From positions 1 through 22,369 of the forward strand of contig CAZIHR010000078.1 of the NCBI GenBank assembly GCA_964538885.1: 22,369 nt of DNA. Reading direction: 5' to 3'. The translations under genes and the position numbers were made by a program. How positions within the stretch are numbered: the stretch's first letter is position 1; every line of letters starts with the position of its first letter. This DNA comes from JAPOPJ01 sp964538885 (GTDB taxonomy: Archaea; Thermoproteota; Nitrososphaeria; Nitrososphaerales; Nitrosopumilaceae). Below are positions 1 to 7,531 of this stretch, piece after piece. Below the pieces are notes generated by a model, which was not told the DNA's origin, did not search any database, and was given only the letters and a program-made list of their open reading frames with translations.

Positions 1-312
1 CTTTTTGAGGAGTGGTACCATGTGATTAATTATACGCGATACTATTGCTGGTATCGTACCGAATACAAATGCCACGAGTCTCTGTGAGGAGTATGTCCTA
101 AAGTAAAATAGTGTAAGCAGTACGCGATCTCTGATATTGAGTGAGAATCTATATCCTGCATCGATGGCGCGTCTCCTATTTTTTCTTGAGAGGCGTTTCT
201 TATCTGCTTTTGTATATTTTTTCTATTTTTTCCACTATTATACTAGACAGAAATACCCAAGTGGGACTGGAACAGTGGTGGGATTTTCTGATAATCTTTC
301 GTATACAGACAT
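1..312 (-). pseudogene. Decayed IS5-like transposase, N-terminal part, cut by window edge
   Basis: On the minus strand an ATG at 312 opens with MSVYERLSENPTT. That frame then meets stops at 238-240 and 235-237 and another TAG shortly after. The same frame resumes with KADKKRLSRKNRRRAIDAG and runs open to base 1 through LLTLFYFRTYSSQRLVAFVF and IVSRIINHMVPLLKK. That segment is the helix-turn-helix typical of IS5/DDE_Tnp_4 transposases (HTH_Tnp_4 type). The missing middle is readable in the two other frames: FQSHLGISV, then IIVEKIEKIYK. The gene therefore looks intact in homology but broken by about three small shifts with net zero frame change. The catalytic DDE domain would lie beyond the left edge. 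Known: these elements normally carry one uninterrupted transposase gene with short terminal inverted repeats. I could not define the repeat; the stretch GGATCTTTTGAGGTCC around 340-356 is a weak candidate. Confidence 0.72.
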
Positions 313-406
313 AAAATATGCTTAGTTGGCATTCTATTTGGATCTTTTGAGGTCCGTTAATGAAATATGATAAATTGAGAATCGTTTCTTATGATTATCT
401 GTATAG

Positions 407-1669
407 TTAGGTCGGATATGCATGTACTATGAACCATGGTCCTGTTCCTGCGGTATTGACTGCAGCCACAGCAAAGGAGTATAACGAGCCGCTGGTCAGT
501 TCTGTTATGGTGATAGTTGTTGACGTATTTACTCCATCATTAAGTCTGGTCCATTCCTCCGCGCCGTTGATCTGGTACTCAATTATATAGTCGGTGATTT
601 CCGCCCCGCCATTGTTAATGGGTGCTGCCCAATCAAGTTTCACTTGTGCATCACCAGCTGTGGCATTCAAACCATTTATGCCGCCAGGTATGGTCCTAGG
701 CGTTGTCGATATTGTCTCTGACCAACTACTCGCCCCGCTAGGAGACATCGTAGCTACCCTGAATGTGTACTCTACACCATTATTCAGGTTATACACAGTG
801 GTTGAAGTGCCAATGACACGTGATCCATTACCAAAGGAGGTCTTATCTGTTTTAAACTCAACACGATAGCCTATGATCAGACTCCTATCGACATCTGAGG
901 GAGTAGTCCATGAAAGTTTCACTAATCCGTTTTCAGGTACAGCAATTAGATTGGTAGGTGGGCCAAATGAAGTTGATTGTGGTGTTGCTGAGGCTATGTT
1001 TGACCAAGATCCTTGATTTACTTGATTCCTTGCAGCAACTCTAAATTCATAAGTTGTATCGCTCAAATAATGTATAGTAAGTGTTGTGCGAGTATTAGTA
1101 CCCTCTTTGTATATAGTAAATTCATCATCAACACGCTTTTTGTATTGAATGACATAGTCTGAAATGGAGGATCCACCTTCACTGTCTGGTGCATCCCAAT
1201 TGAGCGTCACTTGGTAGATGCCAGATGTTGCTACTAGGTTGAGCGGGGCACCTGGAACTCCCACAGTGGCTGTTGTACGTGCCCAAGATCCACGACCATC
1301 ATCATTTACGGCACCCACTATGAATTCATAGTATTTACCGTTTGTCAGTTTCTTTACGGTAGCAGTTGTAACAATGGATTTGCCGTCATCATATGTAGTC
1401 CACTGCAAGTTTTCATCTTCTGTCTGTTCCCTATACATTATGGTATAATCAGTTATAGCAGAGGTACCTGTGTCGGTAGGTGCAGTCCAAGATAACTCTA
1501 CTTCTTCATTTCCCGGTATTGCTACAAGGTTAATCGGAGCACCAAGTACCTGAGCAGCAGCCGACGCGTTATTTTGTAGTCCGTCACTACCCACAAGTAA
1601 AGAGACAGTCATAACTATTAGGAGTAATGATGGCAATAGATAATGACGGCGTGAATGAGTGACGATCAT
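407..1669 (-). CDS. Secreted protein with four fibronectin type III domains
   Basis: The product has an N-terminal signal peptide: basic THSRRH, then a hydrophobic stretch LLPSLLLIVMTVSLLV, then a small-residue region ending NASAAA. Four FN3 beta-sandwich domains of about 90 residues follow, at roughly 43-135, 138-227, 233-325 and 328-420. Each has the family marks: P-x-N-L near the start, the L-x-W-x-x-P tryptophan, a G-x-x-I-x-x-Y strand, and Y-x-F-x-V-x-A-x-N near the end. The protein stops right after the fourth domain with no membrane anchor or sorting signal, so it is secreted or held by non-covalent contacts. FN3 domains bind other proteins or glycans, but no ligand can be inferred. 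The start is ambiguous: ATG at 1669 gives a clean signal peptide, while TTG at 1684 adds five residues. A TATA box at 1707-1717 predicts transcription from about 1686. A similar FN3 protein sits at the right edge of the window. Confidence 0.85.
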   Translation of the reverse strand: MIVTHSRRHYLLPSLLLIVMTVSLLVGSDGLQNNASAAAQVLGAPINLVAIPGNEEVELSWTAPTDTGTSAITDYTIMYREQTEDENLQWTTYDDGKSIVTTATVKKLTNGKYYEFIVGAVNDDGRGSWARTTATVGVPGAPLNLVATSGIYQVTLNWDAPDSEGGSSISDYVIQYKKRVDDEFTIYKEGTNTRTTLTIHYLSDTTYEFRVAARNQVNQGSWSNIASATPQSTSFGPPTNLIAVPENGLVKLSWTTPSDVDRSLIIGYRVEFKTDKTSFGNGSRVIGTSTTVYNLNNGVEYTFRVATMSPSGASSWSETISTTPRTIPGGINGLNATAGDAQVKLDWAAPINNGGAEITDYIIEYQINGAEEWTRLNDGVNTSTTITITELTSGSLYSFAVAAVNTAGTGPWFIVHAYPT

Positions 1670-1706
1670 ACTACCAAGATTCAATAGTTGTTAAACAAGG
1701 CAAGTG

Positions 1707-1717
1707 AAATATATAGT
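1707..1717 (-). promoter_or_regulatory. TATA box for the FN3 protein gene
   Basis: Minus-strand ACTATATATTT lies about 26 nt before the predicted transcription start near 1686, which leaves a very short leader. Archaeal TATA boxes sit at this distance. Confidence 0.5.
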
Positions 1718-1771
1718 ATTGTGTAGCAGTAAATGTAATAAAATATCCTCTCACAAAGACAAACTGTTACA

Positions 1772-1782
1772 AATTTATTAAT
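1772..1782 (+). promoter_or_regulatory. TATA box for the 1804-2646 gene
   Basis: AATTTATTAAT is centred about 27 nt before the GTG at 1804. This predicts a nearly leaderless transcript and supports that start codon. Confidence 0.5.
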
Positions 1783-1803
1783 TCCACATCCAATTGATAT
1801 ACA

Positions 1804-2646
1804 GTGAGATTAGGTACTGGATCCCCTGACAAATCCTTTCAACTGATAAATCAAAAAGTTGAAAAGATCCAAGAGGTATATCTTCAAAAAATTACAGAAA
1901 AGACACAGCATGTCAACACTAAAGTTATGTTGGGAGATTCCACCATTGTTGAGCAAAATACATTTGATCCTAGTTTTGTCAGCGACCTTTACCAAAAAAT
2001 TGCAAATAAGATGGGAGATTGGACTATACAAGATGTATCTGTCACCAACAATGATGACATTAGGAGAATATTCTTCAAATTTGAAAAAAGAATAGAAAAT
2101 TATTTGCTCTCTGGACACATGTCAATACAATTTCACGTTTTATTATACTACAAACCTGATCAGAGGGTGATTGACTGTCAAAAGGAACTATCCGATATTG
2201 TAGATACAACAAAAGATACAGAACAGCAACTATCAGATACTAGTGATCAGATGGTGCAAAAGAAGTTGAACGAGTTAGGACATGATAATCTTGATCATCA
2301 GCGACTGTTTGAGATTTTTTTTAAAAATGACGAATTGCGAGAAAAAATCTACCAAGATATCGAAAATGGAACAGACGCAAACTTGAAAGACCTTGCCACA
2401 AGAAAAACTAAATTATTTGACGAGCTTGACTCACTTTTACGTGAGACTTATCAAATGGTGCCCATACTTATTGATGATGTAAGGTTGGTTGCAGGTGAAG
2501 AAGGGTGCCTATGTGCTTTTGATTTAGAGTTTATTAAAAATGGATCCAAGATGGGCCTGTTTGATTCCAACAAGATGCCTGAACGCGTCAAACTTGAGTT
2601 GGCAAACAATCTAGATAATGTATGTGCATGCCTTCTTGACAGCTAA
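1804..2646 (+). CDS. Hypothetical protein, 280 aa, function unknown
   Basis: I do not recognise a characterised domain. The protein is soluble and strongly charged, with no signal peptide or membrane segment. Residues about 110-215 are rich in Lys, Glu, Asp and Gln and look helical, possibly coiled coil (for example around QQLSDTSDQMVQKKLNELG and RKTKLFDELDSLLRETYQM). The flanks contain alternating hydrophobic strands such as GHMSIQFHVLLYY and GCLCAFDLEFI. A Cys-x-Cys pair occurs in the latter and another (CAC) at the C-terminus, too sparse to call a metal site. The GTG start is chosen because a TATA box lies 27 nt upstream. The gene stands alone: the FN3 gene is transcribed away from it and ilvA, about 100 bp downstream, has its own TATA-like sequence. 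It is probably a lineage-restricted conserved protein, judged only from its length and coding-like composition. Confidence 0.75.
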   Translation: MRLGTGSPDKSFQLINQKVEKIQEVYLQKITEKTQHVNTKVMLGDSTIVEQNTFDPSFVSDLYQKIANKMGDWTIQDVSVTNNDDIRRIFFKFEKRIENYLLSGHMSIQFHVLLYYKPDQRVIDCQKELSDIVDTTKDTEQQLSDTSDQMVQKKLNELGHDNLDHQRLFEIFFKNDELREKIYQDIENGTDANLKDLATRKTKLFDELDSLLRETYQMVPILIDDVRLVAGEEGCLCAFDLEFIKNGSKMGLFDSNKMPERVKLELANNLDNVCACLLDS

Positions 2647-2743
2647 ATTATCGGAGACAAATTATCAAAATTAGTATAATTTGATGCCATGGTTCAAAGA
2701 TGTATCAATATAATACAAACTTTACATCATATAATCAAATGGA

Positions 2744-3988
2744 ATGAGTCAAATATACCATGATACTAGCAAAGTTTCCATGATGCCTACATACGATGAT
2801 ATCATACAGGCAAGCTCAGCCGGTGCAGATAAGATCAGAAAGACGCCTCTGTTGTACTCTCCAACATTTAGCATGTTGAGTGGATCCAAGGTATATCTCA
2901 AAGCAGAATTCCAGCAAAAGACTGGCGCATTCAAAATTCGCGGTGCCCATTACAAAATCCAATCTTTAAGCACTCTAGAAAAAAAAATGGGTGTAATTGC
3001 AGCATCTGCAGGTAACCATGCTCAGGGTGTGGCATATGCAGCAAGCCAGGAAAAGATCCCATGTACAATAGTTATGCCAAAGAACGCATCACCTGCCAAA
3101 GTTGTTGCAACAAAATGGTATGGAGCAAACGTGATTTTAGATGGAACCAACTACGATGAGGCATCGGCCAAAGCCAAGATGATAGCTGAGAAAACAGGCA
3201 CAACAATGATCCATGCATTTGATGATGATAAAGTGATTGCTGGACAAGGAGTCATTGGACTTGAAATTCTAGAACAGGTACCTGATGTTGATGAGATCTA
3301 TCTACCTATAGGTGGGGGCGGTCTTGCTGCAGGCGTATTGCTTGCAGTTAAGAAAAATCATCCACACGTTAAAGTGATTGGTGTCCAATCTACTTCATAT
3401 CCATCTATGTATGAATCTTGGAAGTCTGGTACCCTAACTACAGTAAATGGTGCAAATACAATTGCAGATGGCATATCTGTCAAATTACCTGGCCCATTGA
3501 CATTTTCTATAATCAAAGATTTAATTGATGATATAGTGCTAGTTGATGATTCAGATATCATCAAAGCAATGTTTCTATTGATGGAAAGGATGAAGTTTGT
3601 AGTTGAGCCGGCAGGTGCAGTAGGACTTGCTCATCTGATTTCAAAAAAACCATCACCAGGAAAAAAAGTAGTCACAATACTGGCAGGTGGAAACATAGAC
3701 ATGTACCTACTAGGCCAAATTGTATACAAAGGACTAGCAGGCATGGGAAGGCTACTCAAAATATCTATATTGATGCCAGACAGACCTGGCGCGTTCAAAG
3801 AAATAGTAGATGAGATCAGTGCGGCAAATGCAAATATCGTTGAAGTTGTACATGATCGACTAAGCTCAGAAATAAACGCGGGTTCTGCATCAGTAACTTT
3901 GAGCTTGGAGACACAAGGAAGAGAGCAGGCAGACCGACTTATTGAGGCATTAAAAGCAAAAAATGTACAGTTTACCTTGTTGACGTAA
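2744..3988 (+). CDS. ilvA: Threonine ammonia-lyase (threonine dehydratase) with C-terminal ACT domain
   Basis: The enzyme deaminates L-threonine to 2-oxobutanoate, the first committed step from threonine to isoleucine, in the cytoplasm. It is a fold-type II PLP enzyme. Lys64, in KTGAFKIRGA, is the expected Schiff-base lysine; SAGNHAQGVA is the substrate loop; GGGGLAAG binds the PLP phosphate; and the SAGNH and AGGNID segments match the family. Residues about 335-414 (LKISILMPDRPGAF onward) form one ACT-like domain, as in the about 400-aa archaeal and bacterial single-ACT group. ACT domains often bind an amino acid such as isoleucine for feedback control, which is an inference here. The ATG at 2744 follows a TATA-like CAATATAATAC near 2705-2715. 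In-frame ATGs at 2780 and 2783 are possible alternatives and lie before the conserved region. The stop codon abuts that of the convergent purE. Confidence 0.93.
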   Translation: MSQIYHDTSKVSMMPTYDDIIQASSAGADKIRKTPLLYSPTFSMLSGSKVYLKAEFQQKTGAFKIRGAHYKIQSLSTLEKKMGVIAASAGNHAQGVAYAASQEKIPCTIVMPKNASPAKVVATKWYGANVILDGTNYDEASAKAKMIAEKTGTTMIHAFDDDKVIAGQGVIGLEILEQVPDVDEIYLPIGGGGLAAGVLLAVKKNHPHVKVIGVQSTSYPSMYESWKSGTLTTVNGANTIADGISVKLPGPLTFSIIKDLIDDIVLVDDSDIIKAMFLLMERMKFVVEPAGAVGLAHLISKKPSPGKKVVTILAGGNIDMYLLGQIVYKGLAGMGRLLKISILMPDRPGAFKEIVDEISAANANIVEVVHDRLSSEINAGSASVTLSLETQGREQADRLIEALKAKNVQFTLLT

Positions 3989-4555
3989 TTAGGACTTTTT
4001 AGAAACAAACTCAGCTAGGCCATTCCTTCTCAGCTCTTCGGACTCTTGCAATACCGAATTATATTGGTCAGATTTGTACATCTTTAGCTTTTTTCTGAGT
4101 CTAGTAGATCCGTTTGCCAAGATTTTCACAGCATAAATTCCAGCATTTGCCGCCTTGTTGACTCCAACTGTAGCTACGGGGGAGCCAGATGGCATCTCAG
4201 ATATAGATAAAAGTGAGTCCAATCCGCCAAATGCAGAAAACTTTGTCCTGTCTGTCTTTGACTGTTTGTCATTATAAACTAGTATTGGAACTCCGATAAC
4301 TGGAATTACAGTAAATGAAGCAATCATGCCTGGTAGATGTGCTGCACCTCCCGCTCCGGCAATAATCACTTTGATTCCTGTCTTTTCTGCATGACTTGCA
4401 TATTCGGCCAATCGTGCAGGTGTACGGTGTGCCGATACTATTTGATCTTCATGTTTTATGCCAAACTTGTCTAAAATTTCAGCCGCGCCATTCATGATTC
4501 GGGCATCAGAGCTTGATCCCATAATGATACCTACCTGATTTTTTTGCAGAGTCAC
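3989..4555 (-). CDS. purE: N5-carboxyaminoimidazole ribonucleotide mutase, PurE
   Basis: PurE converts N5-CAIR, made by PurK, to CAIR in de novo purine synthesis. The class I PurE hallmarks are present: GIIMGSSSDARIM at the phosphate-binding start, QIVSAHRTPARL with the conserved SAHR, AGAGGAAHLPGMIA, and VIGVPI. At 188 aa it is slightly longer than the usual about 160-170 aa, with a Lys/Arg-rich C-terminal extension. The start is GTG at 4555; the conserved core begins about ten residues later, so little variation is possible. The gene is divergent from purK with 93 bp between start codons, rather than in the common purE-purK operon order. A minus-strand TATA-like element lies at 4582-4591. 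Confidence 0.95.
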   Translation of the reverse strand: MTLQKNQVGIIMGSSSDARIMNGAAEILDKFGIKHEDQIVSAHRTPARLAEYASHAEKTGIKVIIAGAGGAAHLPGMIASFTVIPVIGVPILVYNDKQSKTDRTKFSAFGGLDSLLSISEMPSGSPVATVGVNKAANAGIYAVKILANGSTRLRKKLKMYKSDQYNSVLQESEELRRNGLAEFVSKKS

Positions 4556-4581
4556 CAGACTAGAAAAAACATAACACGTTA

Positions 4582-4591
4582 TTATCTATAA
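4582..4591 (-). promoter_or_regulatory. TATA box for purE in the purE/purK divergent region
   Basis: Minus-strand TTATAGATAA lies about 30 nt before the purE GTG, the spacing of an archaeal promoter with little or no leader. The purK promoter must share the same 93 bp. Confidence 0.45.
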
Positions 4592-4648
4592 CGAAGACAT
4601 GTACAAAAAAGCATATTGTTTTTTAGATGGTCACATGTTGGCAGTGTG

Positions 4649-5797
4649 ATGAGCAAAATATTGGGAATAATAGGGGGCGGTCAGCTTGGTATGATGCTTA
4701 CTGAGGCGGCCAAATCAATGCCAGCCAACATATCAAAAGTTATAGTATTGGATCCCACAAAGGATTGCCCAGCATCGCAAAAGGGAGCCGAACAGATAGT
4801 AGCTGACTTTAAAGATAAAGATGCCATAGTACAGCTTGCAGAAAAAGCAGACATTATAACATATGAGATCGAATCTGGGAACAGTAATGTCTTAAAAGAC
4901 ATTAATGGCTTAGCAGAAGTCAATCCATCACCTGAAACACTCAGAATAATTCAAGACAAGCTGTTACAGAAACAGTTCTTAACAGAAAATAATCTGCCAG
5001 TGCCAGAGTTTGTCAGTATTGATTCCTTTGATGACATCAAGATACGTATAGAAGAATTTGGATTTCCCGCATTGCTTAAGGCAAGAAGAGACGCATATGA
5101 TGGGCGGGGAAATTACAAGATAGATACCATACAGCAGATCCCAAAGGCATACGATTATTTCAACGAACAAAGTTTGATGCTTGAAAAGTTTGTGTCATTT
5201 AAAATGGAGGTATCTGTAATTGCGGCAAGGAACACACATGGAGATATCAAGACATTTCCACTTGTTGAAAACATACATGAGAATAATATATTGCGTCAGA
5301 CAATAGCTCCTGCACGCGTATCAGTTGACATTGCAGATTTGGCAGAAAAAATTGCAGAAGATACAATGTCCATACTTAAGGGGGCAGGAGTCTTTGGTAT
5401 AGAGATGTTTGTCACAAAAGATGACAGAATACTGATCAACGAGATTGCCCCAAGGGTGCATAACTCTGGACACCATACATTGCAATCAAGCAGAACGTCG
5501 CAGTTTGAACAACACCTGCGTGCCATACTGGGATTACATCTTGGCAGTACAGAACTACTTCATCCAGCAATCATGTATAATATTCTTGGTCCCAAGGAAT
5601 TTCAAGGAGAGTATACAGATCCTCAAATTGATGAATCGGGAGTATTTTTAAAGATGTATGGGAAAAAAATATCAAAACCGTTGAGAAAGCTGGGACATTA
5701 TAATTTAATAGGTCAACAATTTGATACTGTTGATTCATTGTTGGAAAGAACTACCAATCTTAAAGATAAAGCAACAGTTAGCCCAAAAAACCATTAA
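4649..5797 (+). CDS. purK: N5-carboxyaminoimidazole ribonucleotide synthase, PurK
   Basis: PurK is an ATP-grasp ligase that makes N5-CAIR from AIR, bicarbonate and ATP, feeding PurE. The sequence starts with the preATP-grasp motif ILGIIGGGQLGMML. It continues with KARRDAYDGRGNY (adenine and phosphate loop), LEKFVSFKMEVSVIAAR, and the metal and AIR-binding NEIAPRVHNSGHHT. A C-terminal PurK domain ends near GHYNLIG. ATG at 4649 gives MSKILGIIGGG, a normal N-terminus. An upstream TTG at 4616 would add 11 residues with no family equivalent and is less likely. The stop codon lies in an 8-bp hairpin (5788-5810). Confidence 0.94.
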   Translation: MSKILGIIGGGQLGMMLTEAAKSMPANISKVIVLDPTKDCPASQKGAEQIVADFKDKDAIVQLAEKADIITYEIESGNSNVLKDINGLAEVNPSPETLRIIQDKLLQKQFLTENNLPVPEFVSIDSFDDIKIRIEEFGFPALLKARRDAYDGRGNYKIDTIQQIPKAYDYFNEQSLMLEKFVSFKMEVSVIAARNTHGDIKTFPLVENIHENNILRQTIAPARVSVDIADLAEKIAEDTMSILKGAGVFGIEMFVTKDDRILINEIAPRVHNSGHHTLQSSRTSQFEQHLRAILGLHLGSTELLHPAIMYNILGPKEFQGEYTDPQIDESGVFLKMYGKKISKPLRKLGHYNLIGQQFDTVDSLLERTTNLKDKATVSPKNH

Positions 5798-5810
5798 TCG
5801 ACAATGGTTT
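5788..5810 (+). repeat. Perfect 8-bp inverted repeat over the purK stop codon
   Basis: AAACCATT (5788-5795) and AATGGTTT (5803-5810) pair perfectly around a 7-nt loop. The left arm carries the first base of the purK TAA. The right arm runs into the TATA-like sequence of the next gene. It could be a 3'-end hairpin or chance in AT-rich DNA. No T-run follows, and archaeal terminators do not require a hairpin. Confidence 0.4.
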
Positions 5811-5817
5811 ATTAAAT
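5808..5817 (+). promoter_or_regulatory. TATA box for the 5837 membrane protein gene
   Basis: TTTATTAAAT is centred about 25 nt before the ATG at 5837, predicting a leaderless mRNA. Confidence 0.45.
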
Positions 5818-5836
5818 GTGAAAAAAGATTCAAGCT

Positions 5837-6229
5837 ATGGCTTTAGCAGTTGCGGTAATAATTACTGGAATTGCAATAGGTCTGCTTGTCGTGTATGGTG
5901 CTGATGTAGCTATAGGATATGAAACAGATAGTGGCGAAGGCTTTTTGCCATTTGATCATAAGACACGCGGCATGGGTTTGGGACTTCCAGCACTGATACT
6001 ACCAATAGTGGCTTTTTTTATTTCAAAAAGTGAGCCATCCAAACTGCTCGGAATTATGATTATAATTGCAGGCATACTCATCTTGATTGGTGGGGCCGTA
6101 GTTCTTGGCAATGCAGAACCAGCAGAAGATGAAAGCTCTGGCCGTAATGTAATGGCAGAGACTCTTCCATTACTGATTGCTGGTGCAGTTCAGATTGGTC
6201 TGGGAACAGTAAAACTAAAAAAATCCTAA
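5837..6229 (+). CDS. Small integral membrane protein, four predicted helices, unknown function
   Basis: The 130-aa product has hydrophobic segments at about 1-21 (LAVAVIITGIAIGLLVVYG), 48-64 (LGLPALILPIVAFFIS), 70-91 (LGIMIIIAGILILIGGAVVL) and 107-125 (LPLLIAGAVQIGLG). A hydrophilic loop lies between helices 1 and 2 (about 28-45) and a short acidic loop between 3 and 4. It ends with a basic KLKKS. The first helix starts at the N-terminus and could act as an uncleaved signal anchor. I recognise no family or catalytic motif. The ATG follows a TATA box by about 25 nt. The mini zinc-finger gene at 6245 begins 15 nt after the stop and is probably on the same transcript. Confidence 0.8.
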   Translation: MALAVAVIITGIAIGLLVVYGADVAIGYETDSGEGFLPFDHKTRGMGLGLPALILPIVAFFISKSEPSKLLGIMIIIAGILILIGGAVVLGNAEPAEDESSGRNVMAETLPLLIAGAVQIGLGTVKLKKS

Positions 6230-6244
6230 CAAGATATTATTTGC

Positions 6245-6370
6245 GTGCCATTGTGTTCCAAATGTGGATCAGAGTCCGTTAAGGTTTATGAGTGCGCCCA
6301 TACGGATGACAAGGAATATTGCAAAGAGTGCTATATGGATCTGCACTATTATCTCACTGAAGAAAGCTAG
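6245..6370 (+). CDS. Mini zinc-ribbon protein, 41 aa
   Basis: GTG at 6245 opens a 41-residue frame beginning MPLCSKCGSES and continuing with YECAHTDDKEYCKECYMD, ending YYLTEES. Two Cys-x-x-Cys knuckles (CSKC and CKEC) about 25 residues apart, with an extra Cys and His between them, form a plausible zinc ribbon. There is nothing else in the protein, so it is likely an adaptor or nucleic-acid-binding peptide rather than an enzyme. The start lies 15 nt after the membrane protein stop, which suggests co-transcription. The ordered Cys pattern and the spacing support it as real; no family name is assigned. Confidence 0.6.
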   Translation: MPLCSKCGSESVKVYECAHTDDKEYCKECYMDLHYYLTEES

Positions 6371-6410
6371 TATGGCAAAAAACTATTAACAAATCATATC
6401 CATTATACAC

Positions 6411-6515
6411 ATGGTCAAAGTTAGTCATCGCCAGCATTATTGGGTACTGCACATGAATGGATATCATTTTTGCTCTATATGTAAAATAAAACAACATTGT
6501 AGATCTGTTGATTGA
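6411..6515 (+). CDS. Tiny Cys/His-rich protein, 34 aa
   Basis: ATG at 6411 encodes MVKVSHRQHYWVLHM followed by HFCSICKIKQHC. The C-x-x-C, H and C spacing (FCSIC-x5-HC) could bind one zinc, and the N-terminal half is basic and aromatic (HRQHYW). A TATA-like AACTATTAAC at 6381-6390 is centred almost exactly 26 nt before the ATG, as in leaderless archaeal genes. This is the main reason to accept such a short frame. The function is unknown. Confidence 0.5.
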   Translation: MVKVSHRQHYWVLHMNGYHFCSICKIKQHCRSVD

Positions 6516-6604
6516 TGATCTTGTGAAATATCTATTGGAACTGTATCAGACACGTGTGTAATTTTGCTCCAAATAATTTGTGCAATTAAGTAGCATTACT
6601 TTTA

Positions 6605-7297
6605 ATGCAACTAGAATGTAAAAATATTGTGAAGGCAGTTATACTGGCAGGTGGCAAGGGCAAGCGTCTGCGTCCAATCACAGATTATATGCCAAAGTCC
6701 ATGGTACCAATAAACAATGTTCCCTTGATAGAATGGCAGATAAATTATTTGCACAGTCATCAAATTATTGACATTATAATTTGTGCCGGATACAAGTCAG
6801 ATGTACTAGAAAATTTTTTGGGTGAAAATCAGACGGGGAAATTTAAAGTGACCATATCTCGGGAAACCAAGCCGTTAGGAACAGCTGGTGCTATAAAAAA
6901 AATCCAATCCATGATTGATGAGGATATGTTTTTTGTATTAAATGGGGACGTGATAACTAATATTGACTTGGCAAGGCTTGCAGAAAGGCCAAACTCTATA
7001 GCGGCCATACCGCTCCGCACAAAATTTGGCGTTCTGACTATTCACGAGAATAAAATTACCAAATTTGGAGAGAAGAGCAACATATCAGATATATGGATGA
7101 ATGCTGGAATTTATTGTTTAAGTAGATCTGCACTCAAAGATATGCCAAGAATTGGAGATCTTGAAAAGACGCTTTTTCCACATTATGCAAACCAAAACAA
7201 GCTAAATACCATAAAATTCAATGATGCTATATGGTATTCAATTGATTCGTTCAAAGATATAGAAGAGTGTGCATCAGATATTGGCACTTTAGTATGA
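6605..7297 (+). CDS. Sugar-phosphate nucleotidyltransferase (NTP_transferase family)
   Basis: The protein is a GT-A-like nucleotidyltransferase that joins a sugar 1-phosphate to an NTP to give an NDP-sugar. The signature loop AVILAGGKGKRLRPITDYMP with downstream K31 (PKSMVPI) binds the nucleotide. FFVLNGDVITNID carries the metal-binding Asp. GTAGAI near residue 95 is the usual sugar or nucleotide contact. At 230 aa it is a minimal catalytic domain without the C-terminal left-handed helix of GlmU or full-length GlmM-linked enzymes. The substrate cannot be fixed: GDP-mannose-, heptose- or dTDP-glucose-type enzymes share these motifs. It would supply activated sugar for glycosylation of surface proteins or lipids, which is an inference. 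The ATG follows a TATA-like AAATAATTT near 6569-6577. Confidence 0.85.
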   Translation: MQLECKNIVKAVILAGGKGKRLRPITDYMPKSMVPINNVPLIEWQINYLHSHQIIDIIICAGYKSDVLENFLGENQTGKFKVTISRETKPLGTAGAIKKIQSMIDEDMFFVLNGDVITNIDLARLAERPNSIAAIPLRTKFGVLTIHENKITKFGEKSNISDIWMNAGIYCLSRSALKDMPRIGDLEKTLFPHYANQNKLNTIKFNDAIWYSIDSFKDIEECASDIGTLV

Positions 7298-7531
7298 TGA
7301 CTTTTAGTAGACATGGTTTTTGTATGTTTGTTGGGTTTTGTGCAAAAAGATGAGATTGCTGTATAAGAGTTGTAATTATAATGTGATGTGTTTTTTTACG
7401 TTAATTTTTAAAGTTGCAAAGCTAGTTTCTACATACAAGATATATTTACAAAGCTGCAAAAACAAAATGGTTTGTTAGACTCGGCACAAAAATATTTAAT
7501 AACATGACTCACTTTTTGTTTTTCGACATAT
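7298..7531. other. AT-rich intergenic region
   Basis: This 234-bp non-coding stretch holds the TATA box of the next gene (7491-7500). I see no RNA gene or conserved ORF in it. Confidence 0.5.
7491..7500 (+). promoter_or_regulatory. TATA box for the lysine-rich protein gene
   Basis: AATATTTAAT lies about 36 nt before the ATG at 7532. This predicts initiation near 7522 with a leader of about 10 nt. Confidence 0.5.

Noticed and set aside
1..87. Plus-strand open frame at the left edge as the end of a gene
   Set aside because: The opposite strand gives a recognisable transposase helix-turn-helix over the same bases, so the plus frame is chance.
137..325. Plus-strand 62-codon ORF with Phe/Tyr-rich middle
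   Set aside because: It is antisense to the decayed transposase. The Phe-rich run mirrors the Lys-rich linker on the minus strand, and there is no promoter.
340..356. Near-palindrome GGATCTTTTGAGGTCC as a transposon end
   Set aside because: Imperfect, and the matching repeat at the other end is outside the window, so it cannot be called a terminal inverted repeat.
594..869. Plus-strand ORF inside the FN3 gene
   Set aside because: A shadow of a well-supported FN3 protein on the other strand; no domain, no promoter.
3631..4008. Minus-strand 125-codon ORF opposite ilvA
   Set aside because: Lies across the ACT domain and 3' end of ilvA, has no recognisable protein features, and overlaps the purE end out of frame.
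4616..4648. Upstream TTG as purK start
   Set aside because: Would add 11 residues before the conserved Rossmann-like start; the ATG at 4649 gives the normal N-terminus.
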